Assembly (NCBI GenBank): GCA_963969495.1
Contig: OZ018333.1
Coordinates: 87,698,508 to 87,762,507 of the forward strand
Length of the DNA stretch: 64,000 nucleotides
From: Ceratothoa steindachneri
Lineage: Eukaryota; Arthropoda; Malacostraca; Isopoda; Cymothoidae
Direction: 5' to 3'
The notes under the pieces were generated by a model. It was not told where the DNA came from. It worked only from the letters and a program-made list of their open reading frames with translations, and did not search any database. Below are positions 1 to 12,599 of this stretch, piece after piece. Position numbers and translations under genes: made by a program. Each line of letters opens with the position of its first letter. The first letter of the stretch is position 1.

Positions 1-2638
1 GGCATCTTCCCAGCATCGACCAACAGGCTCTCAATGGGGAAAGTGCGGAAGGCACCGGTCGCAAGGCGAAGGCCGGTGTGGTGGATCGAATCCACCTTCA
101 GCAATAAACGCTCGGCTGCGGATGCATAAAACTCGCATCCGTAGTCGAACTTCGAGCGAACAAAGGATCGATAAAAAAGTAAGGCAGTAGCCCTATCAGC
201 GCCCCAAGCGCTGAACGTCACGGAACGGAGAATGTCCATCGCGCGGGTACAACAGACCCTAAGGCTGCGAATATGAGCCTCCCAGGTGAGGCGTTTGTCG
301 AATACAAGACCAAAGAAACGGTGCGACTCAACCACATCCAGGCGCACCCCATTAAGAAACAAATCTGGGACGGGGTGAAGCCGTGGATGGCGGCAGAAGT
401 GCACCACCTTAGTCTTGGCCAAAGAAAACCAAAACCTGTGCGCTTCGGCATAGCGAGAGACGCGGTTCAATGCCTGTTGGAGTCGCCTTCCAGAGTTGGC
501 CTCAGGGCCGCGCCAAAAGAGATCGAAAGGTCATCCACGTAGAGCGTAGCGAGAACATCTTCCGACAGCACCGAGGTGATGCCGTTGATGCTCAGGGCAA
601 AGAGTGTGACACTGAGGACACTTCCCTGCGGGACACCCTCTTCCTGCTCCTTTGGGCCGGAGAGGGCTCCCCCCACCCGTACGCGGAATCGACGATCTCG
701 CAAAAATTCAGATATAAACATTGGAGGCGTCCCCTCGCCCCTATCGTGTGGAGAATCTCCATGATACCGTATCACTATGTGGTATCATAGGCCTTCTCCA
801 GATCGAAAAAGACCGTGGCGTAGTGCTGTCTACGTAGGAAAGCCTCGCAGACGGCATTTTCCAGTCGGAGCAGAGCATCCGACGTGGAGTGGAACTTGCG
901 GAAGCCGCACTGTGCGGAAGACAGATGGCCTCCGCTGTCCAGGAAAAATGCTAATCTAACATTTACCAATTTCTCCATCAACTTGCACACGCAAGAGGTT
1001 AGAGATATTGGGCGAAAACCAGTCGGAGTAGAGTGATCTCTCCCTGGTTTGCGAAAGGCGAGCACAGTAGCAATTCACCAGGAGTCTGGAAGAAGACCTT
1101 CCACCCAGATCCTGGTGAACAAATCTAACAGAAAAGCCATGCTTCGCTCACCCAGGTGTCGAAGCATGGCGTAGGGGACATCGTCCGGACCATAAGCAGT
1201 GTCCGCGCACGAAGCGAGAGTGGAACGCAACTCACTCCCAGTAAACTTGTCATTGAAGGGTTCTCCGCCTTTGGAGGTAAAGTCCAGCCGACGCCCTTCC
1301 GTGACATCACGATGTGCATTGAATGCTGAGGGAGCAGCATCACGGCTAGAGAAAACCGAGAAAGCGGTCGCTAAGGATTCCGCCACGGACGCGGGGTCCG
1401 AGATTGCGGTCCCATTCTCTTGGAGAACGGGAGCGGGGCCCTGCGAGAACTTGCCCCGAATCCTTTTGACTCGCTTTCACACCTTAGCTAAAGGGGTCTT
1501 CCCGTTAAGTGAAGACACGGACGCCCGCCAAGAAGAGCGGCGGGCGTGCTTCGAAATATACCGGAACCTAGCCCTAGCCCGACGAAATTCAGCGACAGTG
1601 AAATCGTTCGGGCGGCGCTTATAGCGCATGTAGGCATAACGCTTCTGTTTGAGGGCCGTCTCACATTCGGCCGACCACCATGGGAGTGGTCGGCGTGCAA
1701 AACGGCCAGACGTCCTAGGAATAGTAGTCAGGCCCACGGTGATTAGGTTGCCGGAGAAGAACTCAACGGCCTCATCTACCGACCTAAACTCCTCGACTGA
1801 GATAGAGAATTCAGTCATTTCCTGAAATACAGGCCACCACGCCCACGCCAAGCACCACCGAGGTGGGCTCTCAGGCGGCAGTTGCACTGAAAATGATATT
1901 TGAATGGGAAAGTGATCACTACCATGGAGGTCATCGACCACCCACCAATCAAAATCAGGCTGTGTATCCGAAGAGCACAAAGATAGGTCAAGGCAAGAAA
2001 ATGAAGCGGTTCTCGGACAGTGATGCATAAACTCATCCACGTTTAGGACACCCATCTCAAGCTCTTCGATCAGATCAGCAAGGACTTGTCCCCTGGGATT
2101 TATGGAGTAATCTTCCCAGAGAGGATGCCTTGCGTTCAGATCTCCAAGCAAGAGATAGGGCCTCGGCAACCGTGCCACGACGCATCGGAAGTCCCCCGCG
2201 TCGAAGGCAGCTGACGGTGGAATGTACGCAGAAATGATAGTATACCTCCTATCCAGGTGCAGCTGCACAGCCACTGCATGAAAGGGGTATCTGAAGAGAA
2301 AAAAGAACGGAGACATCATGCCGGGTGTAAACCGCGCATCCCCCAGCACAGCCATCCCGCGGTGGTGGGGTCGCAAGACCCTTATACCCCGGGAGGGCAG
2401 GCGATGGGCACGCGCCTAGCATGGTCTCCTGCAAAGAGATAGATAACGGGGAACGGGACGAGACGAGCCTCCGCAGCTCCTCCCAATTGACCCGGAGTCC
2501 ACGGCAATTCCATTGAAGGAATATGCCCTCCAGGCCTAGCTCGGAGGAGACGCGGGGGCCCTCCTCGAACTGAAGACCCTCACGGGAATGGCCGTACGCT
2601 TCCCGGGGGACGAACCCCGGGCGCTGTTGGCCGGACAA
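1..2638 (-). pseudogene. F1-A ORF2: endonuclease and reverse transcriptase, frameshifted, incomplete
   Basis: The product would nick genomic DNA and reverse-transcribe the element RNA at the nick. The APE-type endonuclease runs from FLQWNCRGL (about 2520) through QET, GDLNARH (about 2140) and SDHFPI (about 1910). The RT has motif A DLEKAYDTT (about 785), motif B PQGSVLS and motif C YVDDLS (about 540-525), so all three catalytic boxes survive. The text is spread over several frames, with shifts near 2370-2250, 1480-1390, 1070 and 460. Downstream of the RT a thumb-like region continues to position 1. The start at 2638 overlaps the end of ORF1. Copies B, D, E and F carry the same gene with other breaks. 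Confidence 0.85.
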
Positions 2639-4072
2639 AGCGCTGAAGGCACTGTCACTTTCGAAGACTTATCGGGGGAGGTTGGGCTCGCCATGCGAGT
2701 CTTTTCCTCCCTCAGCCTCGAAACCTTAGGCGGGCGTTGCGGCTTCGGAGGCAGGGGGCCCTCTTTTCGAGGAACCACCGTCTCCGAGCCACTCGCTCCA
2801 CCTCGGGGCGTGGGCGAAGGAGCCGAAGCTCCTTTGTTGCTGTCCTCCTTTCGGGGCAGGAACCCCGGAAGATGGCCTAGCGACCATCTTCAGGGGTGTT
2901 GCCTCCTGTGAGTCTAACGACTCGGTGGAGGCGCGTGGCTGTTTCGCCTTACGGAAAACGGTCACGCTGGGGGAAGAGGGGGGAGCCCTGGTTTTAGCCG
3001 GGGCTGGGTATGAACCCTTTTTGCCGCCAGCTTTACCAGGGGAGCGGCTGGGTTGGGTAGAGCCCGCAGAAGGGCTCCGAATGGTCGCGGAAACAACCGT
3101 GCTCGTTGGCCTGGATGGGCCAGGAGCAGAGGGTGCCTTTCTAACTATTGAGGCATATGACATCCCAGGCAGAGCCGGGCGCGCCAGGACGAAGTCCTTA
3201 GACTCGCGAAATGAGTCGATCCTGGGCCTGAACGGCCAGGATTTCTTTCTCAAGGAGATATGCACCACATTGCTTCAAAGAAGCAGGGTGCGGCTCTCCG
3301 CAATCGACACACTTGGCCACACACGATTTGGACTTATCGTGTGCGACCTTGGAGCAATTTACACAGACTTTGGGTGACCCCGACTTTGCACGTCTACATG
3401 AGCGATTCGTATGGCCGAAGTAGTGACAGTAATAGTACCACCGCGGCAGTGGCACGAATGTCTTACCGCGGTAGCGGTACCAACCGGCATGCACCGACTC
3501 AGGGAGCTTGTCACAGTTGAACGTGATGAAGAGTGTAGGGGTGGGTCTCGAGGCCCCTTCCTGTTTTCTCATCACATGCTCGACCTTGACCGCCCCATGG
3601 TCGGCCAGCTCTAGGGTGATGTCCTCAATGGAGTAGTCAACGAGTTCCCTCGCATAAACTACTCCTTTCACAAAGTTCATGGTAGAGTGCGGCGTCACAC
3701 TCTCCGGGGTGCCATGAAGTGTCCGAAGAGCACTTATCTTGGCCACCTCGGCGGGATTCACCGTATTCGCCAGAAGGCTCCCTTACGAGAAACGGGTCAC
3801 CTTCGGCTTGGAAAGAACAGAGGGGACTGCCGCTTGCAAAAGGGAGGCGCCCGAAAGCACCTCCAGAAAAGGGGGTGAAGGGGAGTCCCCTACACCGGTA
3901 AGCGAAGGAGAGGAGTAAGCCTCCTCTCCGGTTAGAGATATATGGAGGGTCCCCTGAGCAAGCACAGGGGAGGAAGACCTCCATTTTTTTGCTGGAGCTG
4001 CCCAAGGGCGGCTCCGTCGATGTTATAGGGCAAGTTGGGGGTTGGGTTTTTTTTATACTCATCATTGGGCAT
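2536..4072 (-). pseudogene. F1-A ORF1: gag-like RNA-binding protein with three zinc knuckles
   Basis: ORF1 proteins of this LINE group coat the element RNA. The start is placed at ATG 4072 (MPNDE in copies A, C and E). The core at 3198-3761 contains the conserved stretch HSTMNFVKGVVYARELVDYS and then three cysteine knuckles: CYYCHYFGHTNRSC, CVNCSKVAHDKSKSC and CVDCGEPHPASLKQC. A Ser/Pro-rich C-terminal part follows to about 2726, with a second frame running to 2536. The N-terminal part is frameshifted, and a large internal deletion near 3795 removes the region that in copies B, D and E holds a lysine-rich patch. A proline-rich linker overlaps the beginning of ORF2. Confidence 0.8.
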
Positions 4073-4611
4073 GGTGACACTCTTTTTAACACAGGATGCA
4101 ATCTCGCATTGCCTCTCGCAGTAGCCCGCATTGCGAGAGGTGCTTACAAGCCCGGCAGAGCCAGGCGCCGCAATTTAAGACTACCCCTCCTGCCTGGTGG
4201 CCTGGCAGTCCATCGGCATGGCGGCTCCACCTTGGACACAGCGTAAAATTGATTGAATGTGAAGAGGAGAGGAAAAGGGATATGAGGAAGGTATGGGTGG
4301 GGATGAAGCAGGTTGTTAAAAACCAGCCACCCCAGACCGGAGCTCAGGGGTTAGTGAACATTGTCCCCTTCCCCCTTAGCCCCGATGCGGGATGGTTGGC
4401 TGAGAGGAAGGTCAGCATCTACCCTGTGAAATTAGAGGCTGACCAGAGAAAGTTGTGGGAGAGGTTGTATGAAAAGTGACGAGGTAGGAGAGAAATACAG
4501 GCTATCTGAAGGAAGGAAGAGAGGCTAAGCTGGGGCCGGACGGAGCGCTGGATCCCATCAGTACGGCGGCCAGGATGGCAAATCGCCGCGCGATTTACGG
4601 GGAAGAGAGTT

Positions 4612-5888
4612 TAGAAGGTTTGCTGGAAAGTTTGTAGTGTGCAAGGGTTTAGTGTATTTTGTGCAATGTATAGATGATGAGGATGTATTTATTCCGGTGT
4701 TTTCCCTGTGTGGCATGATTGAAATGGTGAAGATTGTGCATAATAGGTTTGGACATATGGGTAAGAATAAATTGTGGGAATGTATGAAAGTATGTATATT
4801 TAGTCCCCTTTTGAGAAAGATTTGCGTGGATGTAGTGACTACGTATAAAGTGTACCAGAAGAGAAGGTATCAGAGAGTGTATGTTGCCCCACCTGTATTA
4901 AACTTGAGTGTGAATGAACCGTTTGAAATGGTAGCAATCGATTTTGTGTCCATTCGAGGACTGCAAGAGGGTATGTAAAGAAGATTGTGATGGTGGATTT
5001 TAAGAGAAAATTTGTGTATGCTGCACTTGTGACAAATAAATCTTCATTGAATGTTGCTAGAGAAGTGAGTGAGAAAATGTTGCCCATGTGCATGTGTAAG
5101 CCTTTGCGAATGTTGAGCGACAATGGACCAGAGTTTGTGAGACGTGCTTTTGAGATGTTGAGTAAATGGGAAATAGATCATGTGCAAACGACGCCATATA
5201 TGCCTAGTGCCAATGGTTTAGCTGAAAGAATGATAAGAACTTTGAGTGAGATGTTACGATTGATGGTGAAAGATGGGAAAGAATGGGAAGAATGTTTAGG
5301 AAGAGAGCTTTGGGTGTATAATATAACAGTGCATAAGGCGATTGAAATTTCCCCGTGTAAGTATTTATTGAACTTTCAACGAATGATTAGGCCATGTATG
5401 GGATTTAGTGAGAAGGATCGTGAGTTGTGGAGAAAGGGAATGAAAGGTTTGAGAGTTTTTCTGTTTGTGATAAAGTATTAAAGGAGACTGAGACATAAGG
5501 TAGATTGACTGTGGATAAGTTAAAAGAGAAATTTGAAGGTCTGTTTGTAGTAAAAAAGGTTTGGTTGAATGGGGTAAGTTATGTGATAGTTCGTGAAAGA
5601 GAGGATGGAAGTTTGGATGAATGTAGAGCGCATCAATGTCAGTTGCGAAAGTGGCATGAACCTCCTGAATATTTGGTGAAACATCCGGTGAATGAATATC
5701 TGTCTGAAAGAATGGAAGACTGTGAAATGGTGGATGATATAGCTAGTGCTTTAGAGGGAAAGCAGTTAGTGTTAGTTGAACATGGAAGGGGGAAGCGTAA
5801 GAGTAAACAGTTGAGAAAGGATGAATGGATGGAACAGTTCGGTGATAGAGTTTTCTGGATTTGTGCAAGATCGAGATGGCATATATGA
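4612..5888 (+). pseudogene. Gypsy-type integrase (pol C-terminal part)
   Basis: Integrase joins the cDNA ends to the host chromosome. A zinc-binding H2C2-type N-domain is visible (HNRFGHMGKNKLW, about 4739-4780, with degenerate cysteines farther on). The catalytic triad follows: D in VAIDFVSI (about 4938), D in MLSDNGPEF (about 5113-5140) and E in SANGLAERMIRTL (about 5205-5245). Stops or frameshifts occur at about 4977 (TAA after LQEGM) and 5479, and a C-terminal domain occupies 5505-5888. RT and RNase H are absent because the upstream pol region is displaced by F1 copy A. BEL/Pao seems less likely given the LTR ends and the 4-bp duplication. Confidence 0.82.
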
Positions 5889-6304
5889 TAGAATGTATAG
5901 TATTTATAAGTTTCCTTTGAATGAGTGAGTCTATGCTAGAGAGTATAAATGGGATAAGTGTGCAATTGGAACAAGAATCGATAAATGCTATGAAAGAATG
6001 GGAAGGTTTGATGGATGAAGTATAGAGGTTAGTTGAGGATTTTAGTGAGATTGGTCAGAGAATGTCAGATGTGTGTGTGTGTGTGTGTGTGTGGATGAAG
6101 TACATAGAGAAGGGGCCATGGACAGACATGATGAAGAGATATTACAACAGATGACAGAGACAGTTGATGGACCTGTGACTAGGAGGAGAGGCAGAGTGAA
6201 AGAGTATGACTGAGTGATGCTGAAAGCATTGTGAATGAATGAAATGGGTCTATGAATATGGAGATTGAGCCATGGTGAGGTAAGGCGAATTTAGCTGGGA
6301 GGGA
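5889..6304 (+). other. Gypsy internal 3' region before the LTR
   Basis: Broken coding text continues in short frames (for example ESINGISVQLEQESINAMKE near 5940-6000, and TRRRGRVKEYD near 6180-6212), resembling the basic tail of a Gypsy pol product. A (TG)n run of about 20 bases lies at 6070-6093. The final bases GCTGGGAGGGA are a plausible polypurine tract directly before the LTR start TGTAG. No env-like gene is recognisable. Confidence 0.5.
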
Positions 6305-7050
6305 TGTAGTAGTTTAATTGTCCACCTCCCCTCCCATCTGTCTGATCCCTTTCTTCTTTTTCAGAATGTGTGTGTAGGTCACATGATCACCGTCATTGCT
6401 TTGTGTGGGGGGACTCGATAGACCTCTATCATGCTCCCCCATTCATCTCTATTTTCTTTTTAGGTGGCTTCTTTCAGCTAAGCAATAAGTCTGTATTTGT
6501 TAATAGTTCAAAAGCCAATAGTTGTAACTCAGGAAGGAAGAGCCGCCTGGACAGAAATAGGTCAGTGAAAATTGTGTGTGGTTGAATGTGTTAGAAGTAA
6601 AGATGTTTGAGTGTGACAGTGAATCAGTGACCCAATGTGCCATTCCAGCTCTGTGGTACCAATAAGTTGACTGACCTCTGAATTTTTGGAGAGGACAAGC
6701 CTTCCGCACGCGCCTACTTTAGAGTGTCATCATTGGGGCTAGCGCCTCACCTACTGCAACATGCCAGTTGGAAACGAGTGTCCCAGGTCCATAAAATCCT
6801 TGGCTTTGCCGGGTCCCGGACCCCTCAGAATTCTGCAGAAAATGAGCTACCTCCTATTTTCCATGACACATTTTGCTCCGCTAGTAAGTTAAGGGTGCAC
6901 CCATTATTCACGATATCTTTCAGTCTTTAGTTAGATTTTTTTGACACGCATTGTTGTATATAGCTATTCTTTTGCATGGCAGAGATCCATTTGTAAGGCC
7001 TTTTGTGTAAATATATATGTGTGGTTGTTAGCCAAAGTAATATTGTGAGG

Positions 7051-7131
<81 letters not shown>

Positions 7132-7307
7132 GTTATTTTGAGTTTTATTATTTACTAGGGCTCTGGTGGATTGCCATTATTTACTGTTTCTAAATAAAAT
7201 TAGAAAATACTCTCTCCTAAATAAACTCTCCTTGAATCATTGAGTGGACCATGTTGGGGCAGCGGGAAGAATTGGTGAAGTTGCAACCCTACTACCACCA
7301 TGCTATA
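6305..7307 (+). repeat. 3' LTR of the Gypsy element
   Basis: It begins TGTAGTAGTTTAATTGTCC and ends GCTATA, about 1.0 kb. It matches in reverse the solo LTR at 11532-12599, both in the first 350 bases (TGTAGTAGTTT...GTGTGGGGGGACTCGAT) and in the last 120 (GGAGAGAGTATTTTC...GGGCAGCGGGAA). The middle, after GTGGTACC, differs between the two copies. A long (TA)n lies about 750 bases in. The end GCTATA differs from the solo copy's GCTACA by one base. Confidence 0.8.
7056..7129. repeat. (TA)n microsatellite inside the Gypsy LTR
   Basis: About 74 bases of alternating TA. It lies about 750 bases into the LTR, the same relative place as the (TA)n in the solo LTR, so it belongs to the LTR family and is not a chance local expansion. 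Confidence 0.95.
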
Positions 7308-7497
7308 TCTTCTTAAGAACTACTGCAATACTATCTACACCTTCTTTGATTAACCTAGAATGAATGTTGTCTGGGCCAGATGACTTACTAGTATTTAACT
7401 CCAATATAAGCCCTTTAATTATTTCCCTGTTCACATTAACAGTATTCAATACTACTTCCCTTGACCTAGAATTATGTTTAATTAATCTATCAAAGGT
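7308..7497 (-). mobile_element. CR1-like LINE fragment, RT N-terminal part
   Basis: On the minus strand this reads as the start of a CR1-type RT (MTFDRLIKHNSRSREVV, then SKSSGPDNIHSRLIKEG). It is cut by the Gypsy LTR at 7307 and by the 3' tail of another CR1 fragment at 7497. The plus-strand CR1 at 8084 begins almost where this piece stops in the protein, so the two may be parts of one rearranged copy. Confidence 0.75.
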
Positions 7498-8083
7498 CAT
7501 CCGCATCCGTCAAAACCCACCCACAACAGGCACCATCACCAAAGTCTCCCATAATATAATATAACAGATGACAAAAGCCACAAGGGCTCATCATAGGTCA
7601 TCTGAGTCAAACAGCCTCTTTTTTTAAGGCACCTAAACTCCCAGGAAAACTACATCCAGAGGATTGCATCCACAAGCAAGGGTATCACCAATCAAGGCTT
7701 GTCAAGAACTAAATCATGCAGCTATAGATATATACAAACAATATTAATATATACAAAACTTAGGAACCATCACAACCTTCCCTCCCCATAAACTCATCCA
7801 ACCTACTCTTAAATACATTTAAGTTTGGACTACCTACTACCCTCTGTGGCAATTTGTTCCAGAAGTCTACCACTCTATTGGTGAAAAAATATTTTCTTAA
7901 ATCCAACTTACACCCTTGCTTTTTAATTTTCAAGTAGGGACCTCTAGTCCGATTTCCATCATCTAACTCATAAAACTTGCTAACATCCAATTTATCTATC
8001 CCAGAAAAAATTTTAAGGAGCTCAATCATATTCCATCTCACACACCTCGTTTCTAACAAGAACATATTTAATACCCTCAGTCT
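7498..8083 (-). mobile_element. CR1-like LINE fragment, C-terminus and 3' tail
   Basis: The frame 7760-8065 encodes the typical C-terminus of CR1 ORF2 (FFTNRVVDFWNKLPQRVV, then LNVFKSRLDEFMG). The 3' untranslated region follows down to about 7498 and includes the GGATGACC...CTTGTGGCTTTTGTCAT tail motif. The copy is 5' truncated at 8083, where it meets a plus-strand CR1 head to head. Confidence 0.8.
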
Positions 8084-9926
8084 ATCAAGAAGGGTAGTAA
8101 AGAGGATCCAAATAACTTTAGACCGGTTAGCCTAACTCCTGTAGTCTGTAAAATTCTTGAGAAAATAGTTAAAAAAGGGATTTGCCAACATCTAGAGAGG
8201 GAGGGGTTAATCAGCGATGCTCAGCATGGGTTTAGATCAGGTAGATCATGTTTGACTAATTTACTAGACTTTCTGGAGTTTGTAACAGATCAAGTAGATA
8301 AGAGAGAGAATGTAGATATAATTTACTTAGATTTTAGTAAAGCATTTGATAAGGTACCACATAGGTGACTGGTTTGTGAATTGAAGGTGATTGGGATGTA
8401 TGGGGGTGTTTCAAATTGGATGGCTGAGTGGCTGAAAGACGGGAAGCAAAGGGTGGTTCTGAGTGGTGTGGGGTCGGAGTGGAGGGGTGTTATCATTGGG
8501 GTTCCTCAGGGATCAGTTCTCGGTCCATTGTTGTTTGTAGTCTGTATAAGCGATCTTGGGGGGTAGTTGGTAATGGAGTGTCAATTTTTGCGGATGATGC
8601 CAAGTTGGCAGCTGTAGTTGGAGATATTGATGATGATTTTGAAGTGCAGGGGAATTTGAATAAGTTGAGGTCCTGGGCACGTGAGTGGCAAGTGACTTTC
8701 AACCTTGATAAGTGCAAAGTTGTTAACATGGGAAGGGATAAATGAGAGTTTGACTATGAAATGGATGGGCATTGGCTGAGCTCAGTAGAGGATGACAAGG
8801 ATCTAGGAGTGGTAATGGATGGGTCATTGAGGTTTTCTGAGCAGTGTATTGAAGCAGGAGGTGGGGCAAATAGAGTGCTGGGTATCATTAAGAGAAGTGT
8901 CAGTTGCAGGAGTGGGAAGGTTGTTCTTAAACTCTTATGTTGGGCCAAATCTAGAGTACTGTATACAGGCATGGTCCCCACATTTTGGACATGATGTTTA
9001 CCTTCTCGAGTCGGTGAAGAGGAGGGCAGCAAGGATTGTTCCTTCCCTGAGGCACCTTGAATATATGGATGGACTGAGGGTATTGAATGTGTTCTCGTTC
9101 AAAGGGAGGTGTGTGAGAGGGGATATGATTGAGCTCTTTAAAAGGTTTTCTGGGATGGATGAATTGGTTGTTGGCAGGTTTTTTGAGTTGGATGATGGAA
9201 ATCGGACTGGAGGTGGCCACTTGAAAGTTGAAAGGCGGGGGTGTGGGTTGGATTTGAAAAGGTGTTTTTTTCACCAATGGAGTGGTGGACTTCTGGAACA
9301 AATTGCTGCGGAGGGTGGTAGGTGGTCCAAATTTGAATGTATTTGAGAGTAGGTTGGATGAGTTTGTGATGGTTCCTGAGTTTTGTATGTATTGTTGTTT
9401 GTATATATCTATAGCTGCATGATTTAGTTCTTGACAAGCCTTGATTGGTGATACCCTTGTTTGGGTAATTGTGTAGACGATGGCCGGATGCGATTATTTT
9501 GAGCGTCGGCTCATTGTTGGGTACGGCTCGCGGCGGGGATAACACTGGGATGACCCTGAGTTTCAATCCTTTGGGGGGGTCTAGGGGGCACAGCCCCCCA
9601 GTATAAAAACGAAAATCGCCATAAAATTCTTCGATTTCATTTCTAAAAAAGTAACAATGAAAAGTAGCTCTCAAAAAACTAGGCCTAGGATCCGGCCATC
9701 GTCTTCACAATTACCCTTGGTGGTGGACGCAATCCTCGGGATGTAGTTTTCTTGGGAGTTTGAGGGCCTTAAAAAAGAGGCCGTTTGACTCGGATGACCT
9801 TTGATGGACCCTTGTGGCTTTTGTCATCTGTTATATTATGTTGTGATGGGGAGGGGGGGTTGAAGGATGCGGATGACCTTTGATAGGCCCTTGTGGCTTT
9901 TGTCATCCGTGAAATTATGTTATGTT
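8084..9926 (+). mobile_element. CR1-like LINE, RT to 3' tail, interrupted by a MITE
   Basis: This truncated CR1 copy starts at RT block NFRPVSLTPVVCKILEKIV (about 8115) and contains motif A LDFSKAFDKVPH (about 8328), motif B VPQGSVLGPLL (about 8500) and motif C FADDAKL (about 8587), with frameshifts near 8550 and 8950 and stops near 8366 and 8743. Coding text ends near 9345. The 3' untranslated region runs to 9926 but is split at 9463-9717 by a MITE. The tail motif GATGACCTTTGAT..CCCTTGTGG occurs twice (about 9798 and 9870), as in the neighbouring minus-strand copy. Confidence 0.85.
9463..9717. mobile_element. 255-bp MITE with 27-bp terminal inverted repeats
   Basis: The left end GGGTAATTGTGTAGACGATG and the reverse complement of the right end GGGTAATTGTGAAGACGATG agree over 27 bases with one mismatch. 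The interior is non-coding and has a G-run/C-run hairpin (GGGGGGTCTAGGGGGCACAG followed by CCCCCC). The insertion splits CR1 3' UTR sequence: GGTGATACCCTTG continues with GGTGGACGCAATCC on the far side, and the minus-strand CR1 at 7498-8083 shows the uninterrupted form. A TT duplication at the flanks is possible. The superfamily is not identified. Confidence 0.85.
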
Positions 9927-10463
9927 ATCTATATATTCAAGTTGCCTCAGGGAAGGAATAATCTTTGTTGCCCTACATTGCACTGACTCAAGAAGGTCAA
10001 TATCGTGTTTAAAATGTGGGGACCATGCCTGTATACAGTACTCTAGATGTGGCCTAACATAAGAGTTATAGAGTTTAAGAATAACCTTAATTTTGTAACT
10101 GACATTTCTCTTAATGAAACCCAGCACTCTATTTGCCCTATTTCTTGCTTCAATACACTGCTTAGAAAACCTTAATGACTTATTTATTACTACTCCTAGA
10201 TCTTTCTCATCCTCGACTGAGCTCAACCAATGCCCATCCCTTTCATAGTTAAATTCTCTATTATCTTTTCCCATGTTAATAACTTTGCACTTATCAAGGT
10301 TGAAAGTCATTTGCCACTTATGTGCCCAGGATAACAATTTATTTAAATCCCCCTGCACTTTAAAATTATCATCGATATCTTTAACTACAGTTGCTAATAG
10401 GGTATCATCCGCAAAAAAATGACACTTTATTAATGACACTTTATAAATTATAAGTGTAACCAA
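9927..10463 (-). mobile_element. CR1-like LINE fragment (RT motif C to near the C-terminus)
   Basis: Minus-strand frame 9915-10463 reads FADDTLLATVVKDIDDNFK, then NLDKCKVINMGKDNREF and YCIQAWSPHFKHDIDLLESV, the central to late part of CR1 ORF2. It retains motif C FADD. It is cut on both sides, and its left edge meets the 3' tail of the plus-strand CR1 at about 9926. It belongs to the same family as the copy at 10568-13170. Confidence 0.8.
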
Positions 10464-11531
10464 AAATATCCTGAGGCAAGTGGCTAGATATAATACTACT
10501 ATCTATATTACTCTCTTATTTGGGGGAAATAGTTCCTTAAACCTAAACAGGTAACTCTACTATCTCACAAAACGATTTAGGGAATTTCTGATCTAGAGAG
10601 AGGCAGGTTAATTAATTATGCTCAGCATGGTTTTAGAAAAGATAGATCGTGTTTAACTAATTTACTGGATTTTATGGATTATGTAACTAAAGAATTAGAT
10701 AGGGGTGAGAAAGTTGATGTGATCTACTTAGATTTCAGCAAAGCTTTTGATAAAGTTCCATATAGAAGACTAGTTCATAAATTAAAGCTGCATGGAATAT
10801 GTGGGAACGTTTTAAATTGGATAAGTGAATGGCTGAAAAATAGGAAACAGAGAGTTGTACTAAATGAAAGTGAGGTCAGAGTGGGGAAATGTTATTAGTG
10901 GCGTACCTCAGGAATCAGTTTTAGGCCCTCTGTTATTTATAATCTATGTAAATGATCTTGGGCAAGGTGTAAATAGCAAAGTGTCAATTTTTTGCTGATG
11001 ACACTAAATTGGCAGCTGTAGTCAAAGAGGTTGAGGGTAGCTTTAAAGTGCAGGGTGACTTAGATAAGTTGTTAGCTTAGGCTCAGAAGTGGCAGATGAC
11101 TTTTAACCTTAATAAATGCAAAGTTATTAACATGGGGAGAGATAATAGGGAATTTAGCTATGAGATGGATCAATATTGGCTTAATTCAGTTGAAGATGAG
11201 AAGGACTTAGGAGTGGTAGTAGATAGGTCACTGAAATTTTCAAAGCAGTGTATTGAGGCCAAAAATAGAGCAAATAGGGTGCTAGCTTACATTAAAAGAA
11301 ATGTTAGCTACAAGAGTAAGGAGGTCATCCTTAAACTATACAACTCTTATGTCAGGCCACATTTAGAGTACTGTATACAGGCATGGTCACCACATTTTAG
11401 ACATGATATAAACTTATTAGAGTCAGTACATAGGAGGGCAACAAAAATAATACCATCCCTGAAGCACCTTGAATATGAAGATAGACTGAGGGTGTTAAAT
11501 ATGTTTTCATTTGAAAGAAGGTGTGTGAGGG

Positions 11532-12599
<1,068 letters not shown>

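Larger units (their letters stand above)
1..4602 (-). mobile_element. F1 non-LTR retrotransposon, copy A (3' end beyond the window)
   Basis: This is the best-preserved F1 copy, read on the minus strand from a 5' end at about 4602 to the window edge. Its 5' end begins with the CCCCGTAA motif that also opens copies D and E. It carries ORF1 (zinc knuckles) and ORF2 (endonuclease, reverse transcriptase), in the layout of I/Jockey-superfamily LINEs that also encode RNase H; the RNase H part would lie beyond position 1. Compared with copies D and E it lacks about 0.8 kb inside ORF1, where the text jumps near 3795 from the N-terminal region to the part reading PKVTRFS. It sits inside a Gypsy pol gene, whose integrase starts directly at its 5' end. 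The I versus Jockey clade is not settled by eye. Confidence 0.85.
4603..7307 (+). mobile_element. Ty3/Gypsy-type LTR retrotransposon, 3' part
   Basis: The segment holds the end of pol (integrase), a short tail, a purine-rich tract (GGGAGGGA ending at 6304) and a 3' LTR. Its 5' half is missing because F1 copy A lies against the integrase at 4602/4603. The 4-bp target duplication of the related solo LTR at 11532-12599 fits Ty3/Gypsy. On its right side the LTR ends in CR1 sequence at 7308, so this element probably entered an older CR1 copy. Confidence 0.8.

Noticed and set aside
3989..4479. Plus-strand open frames over the 5' region of F1 copy A
   Set aside because: They run against the element and have no counterpart conserved between copies.
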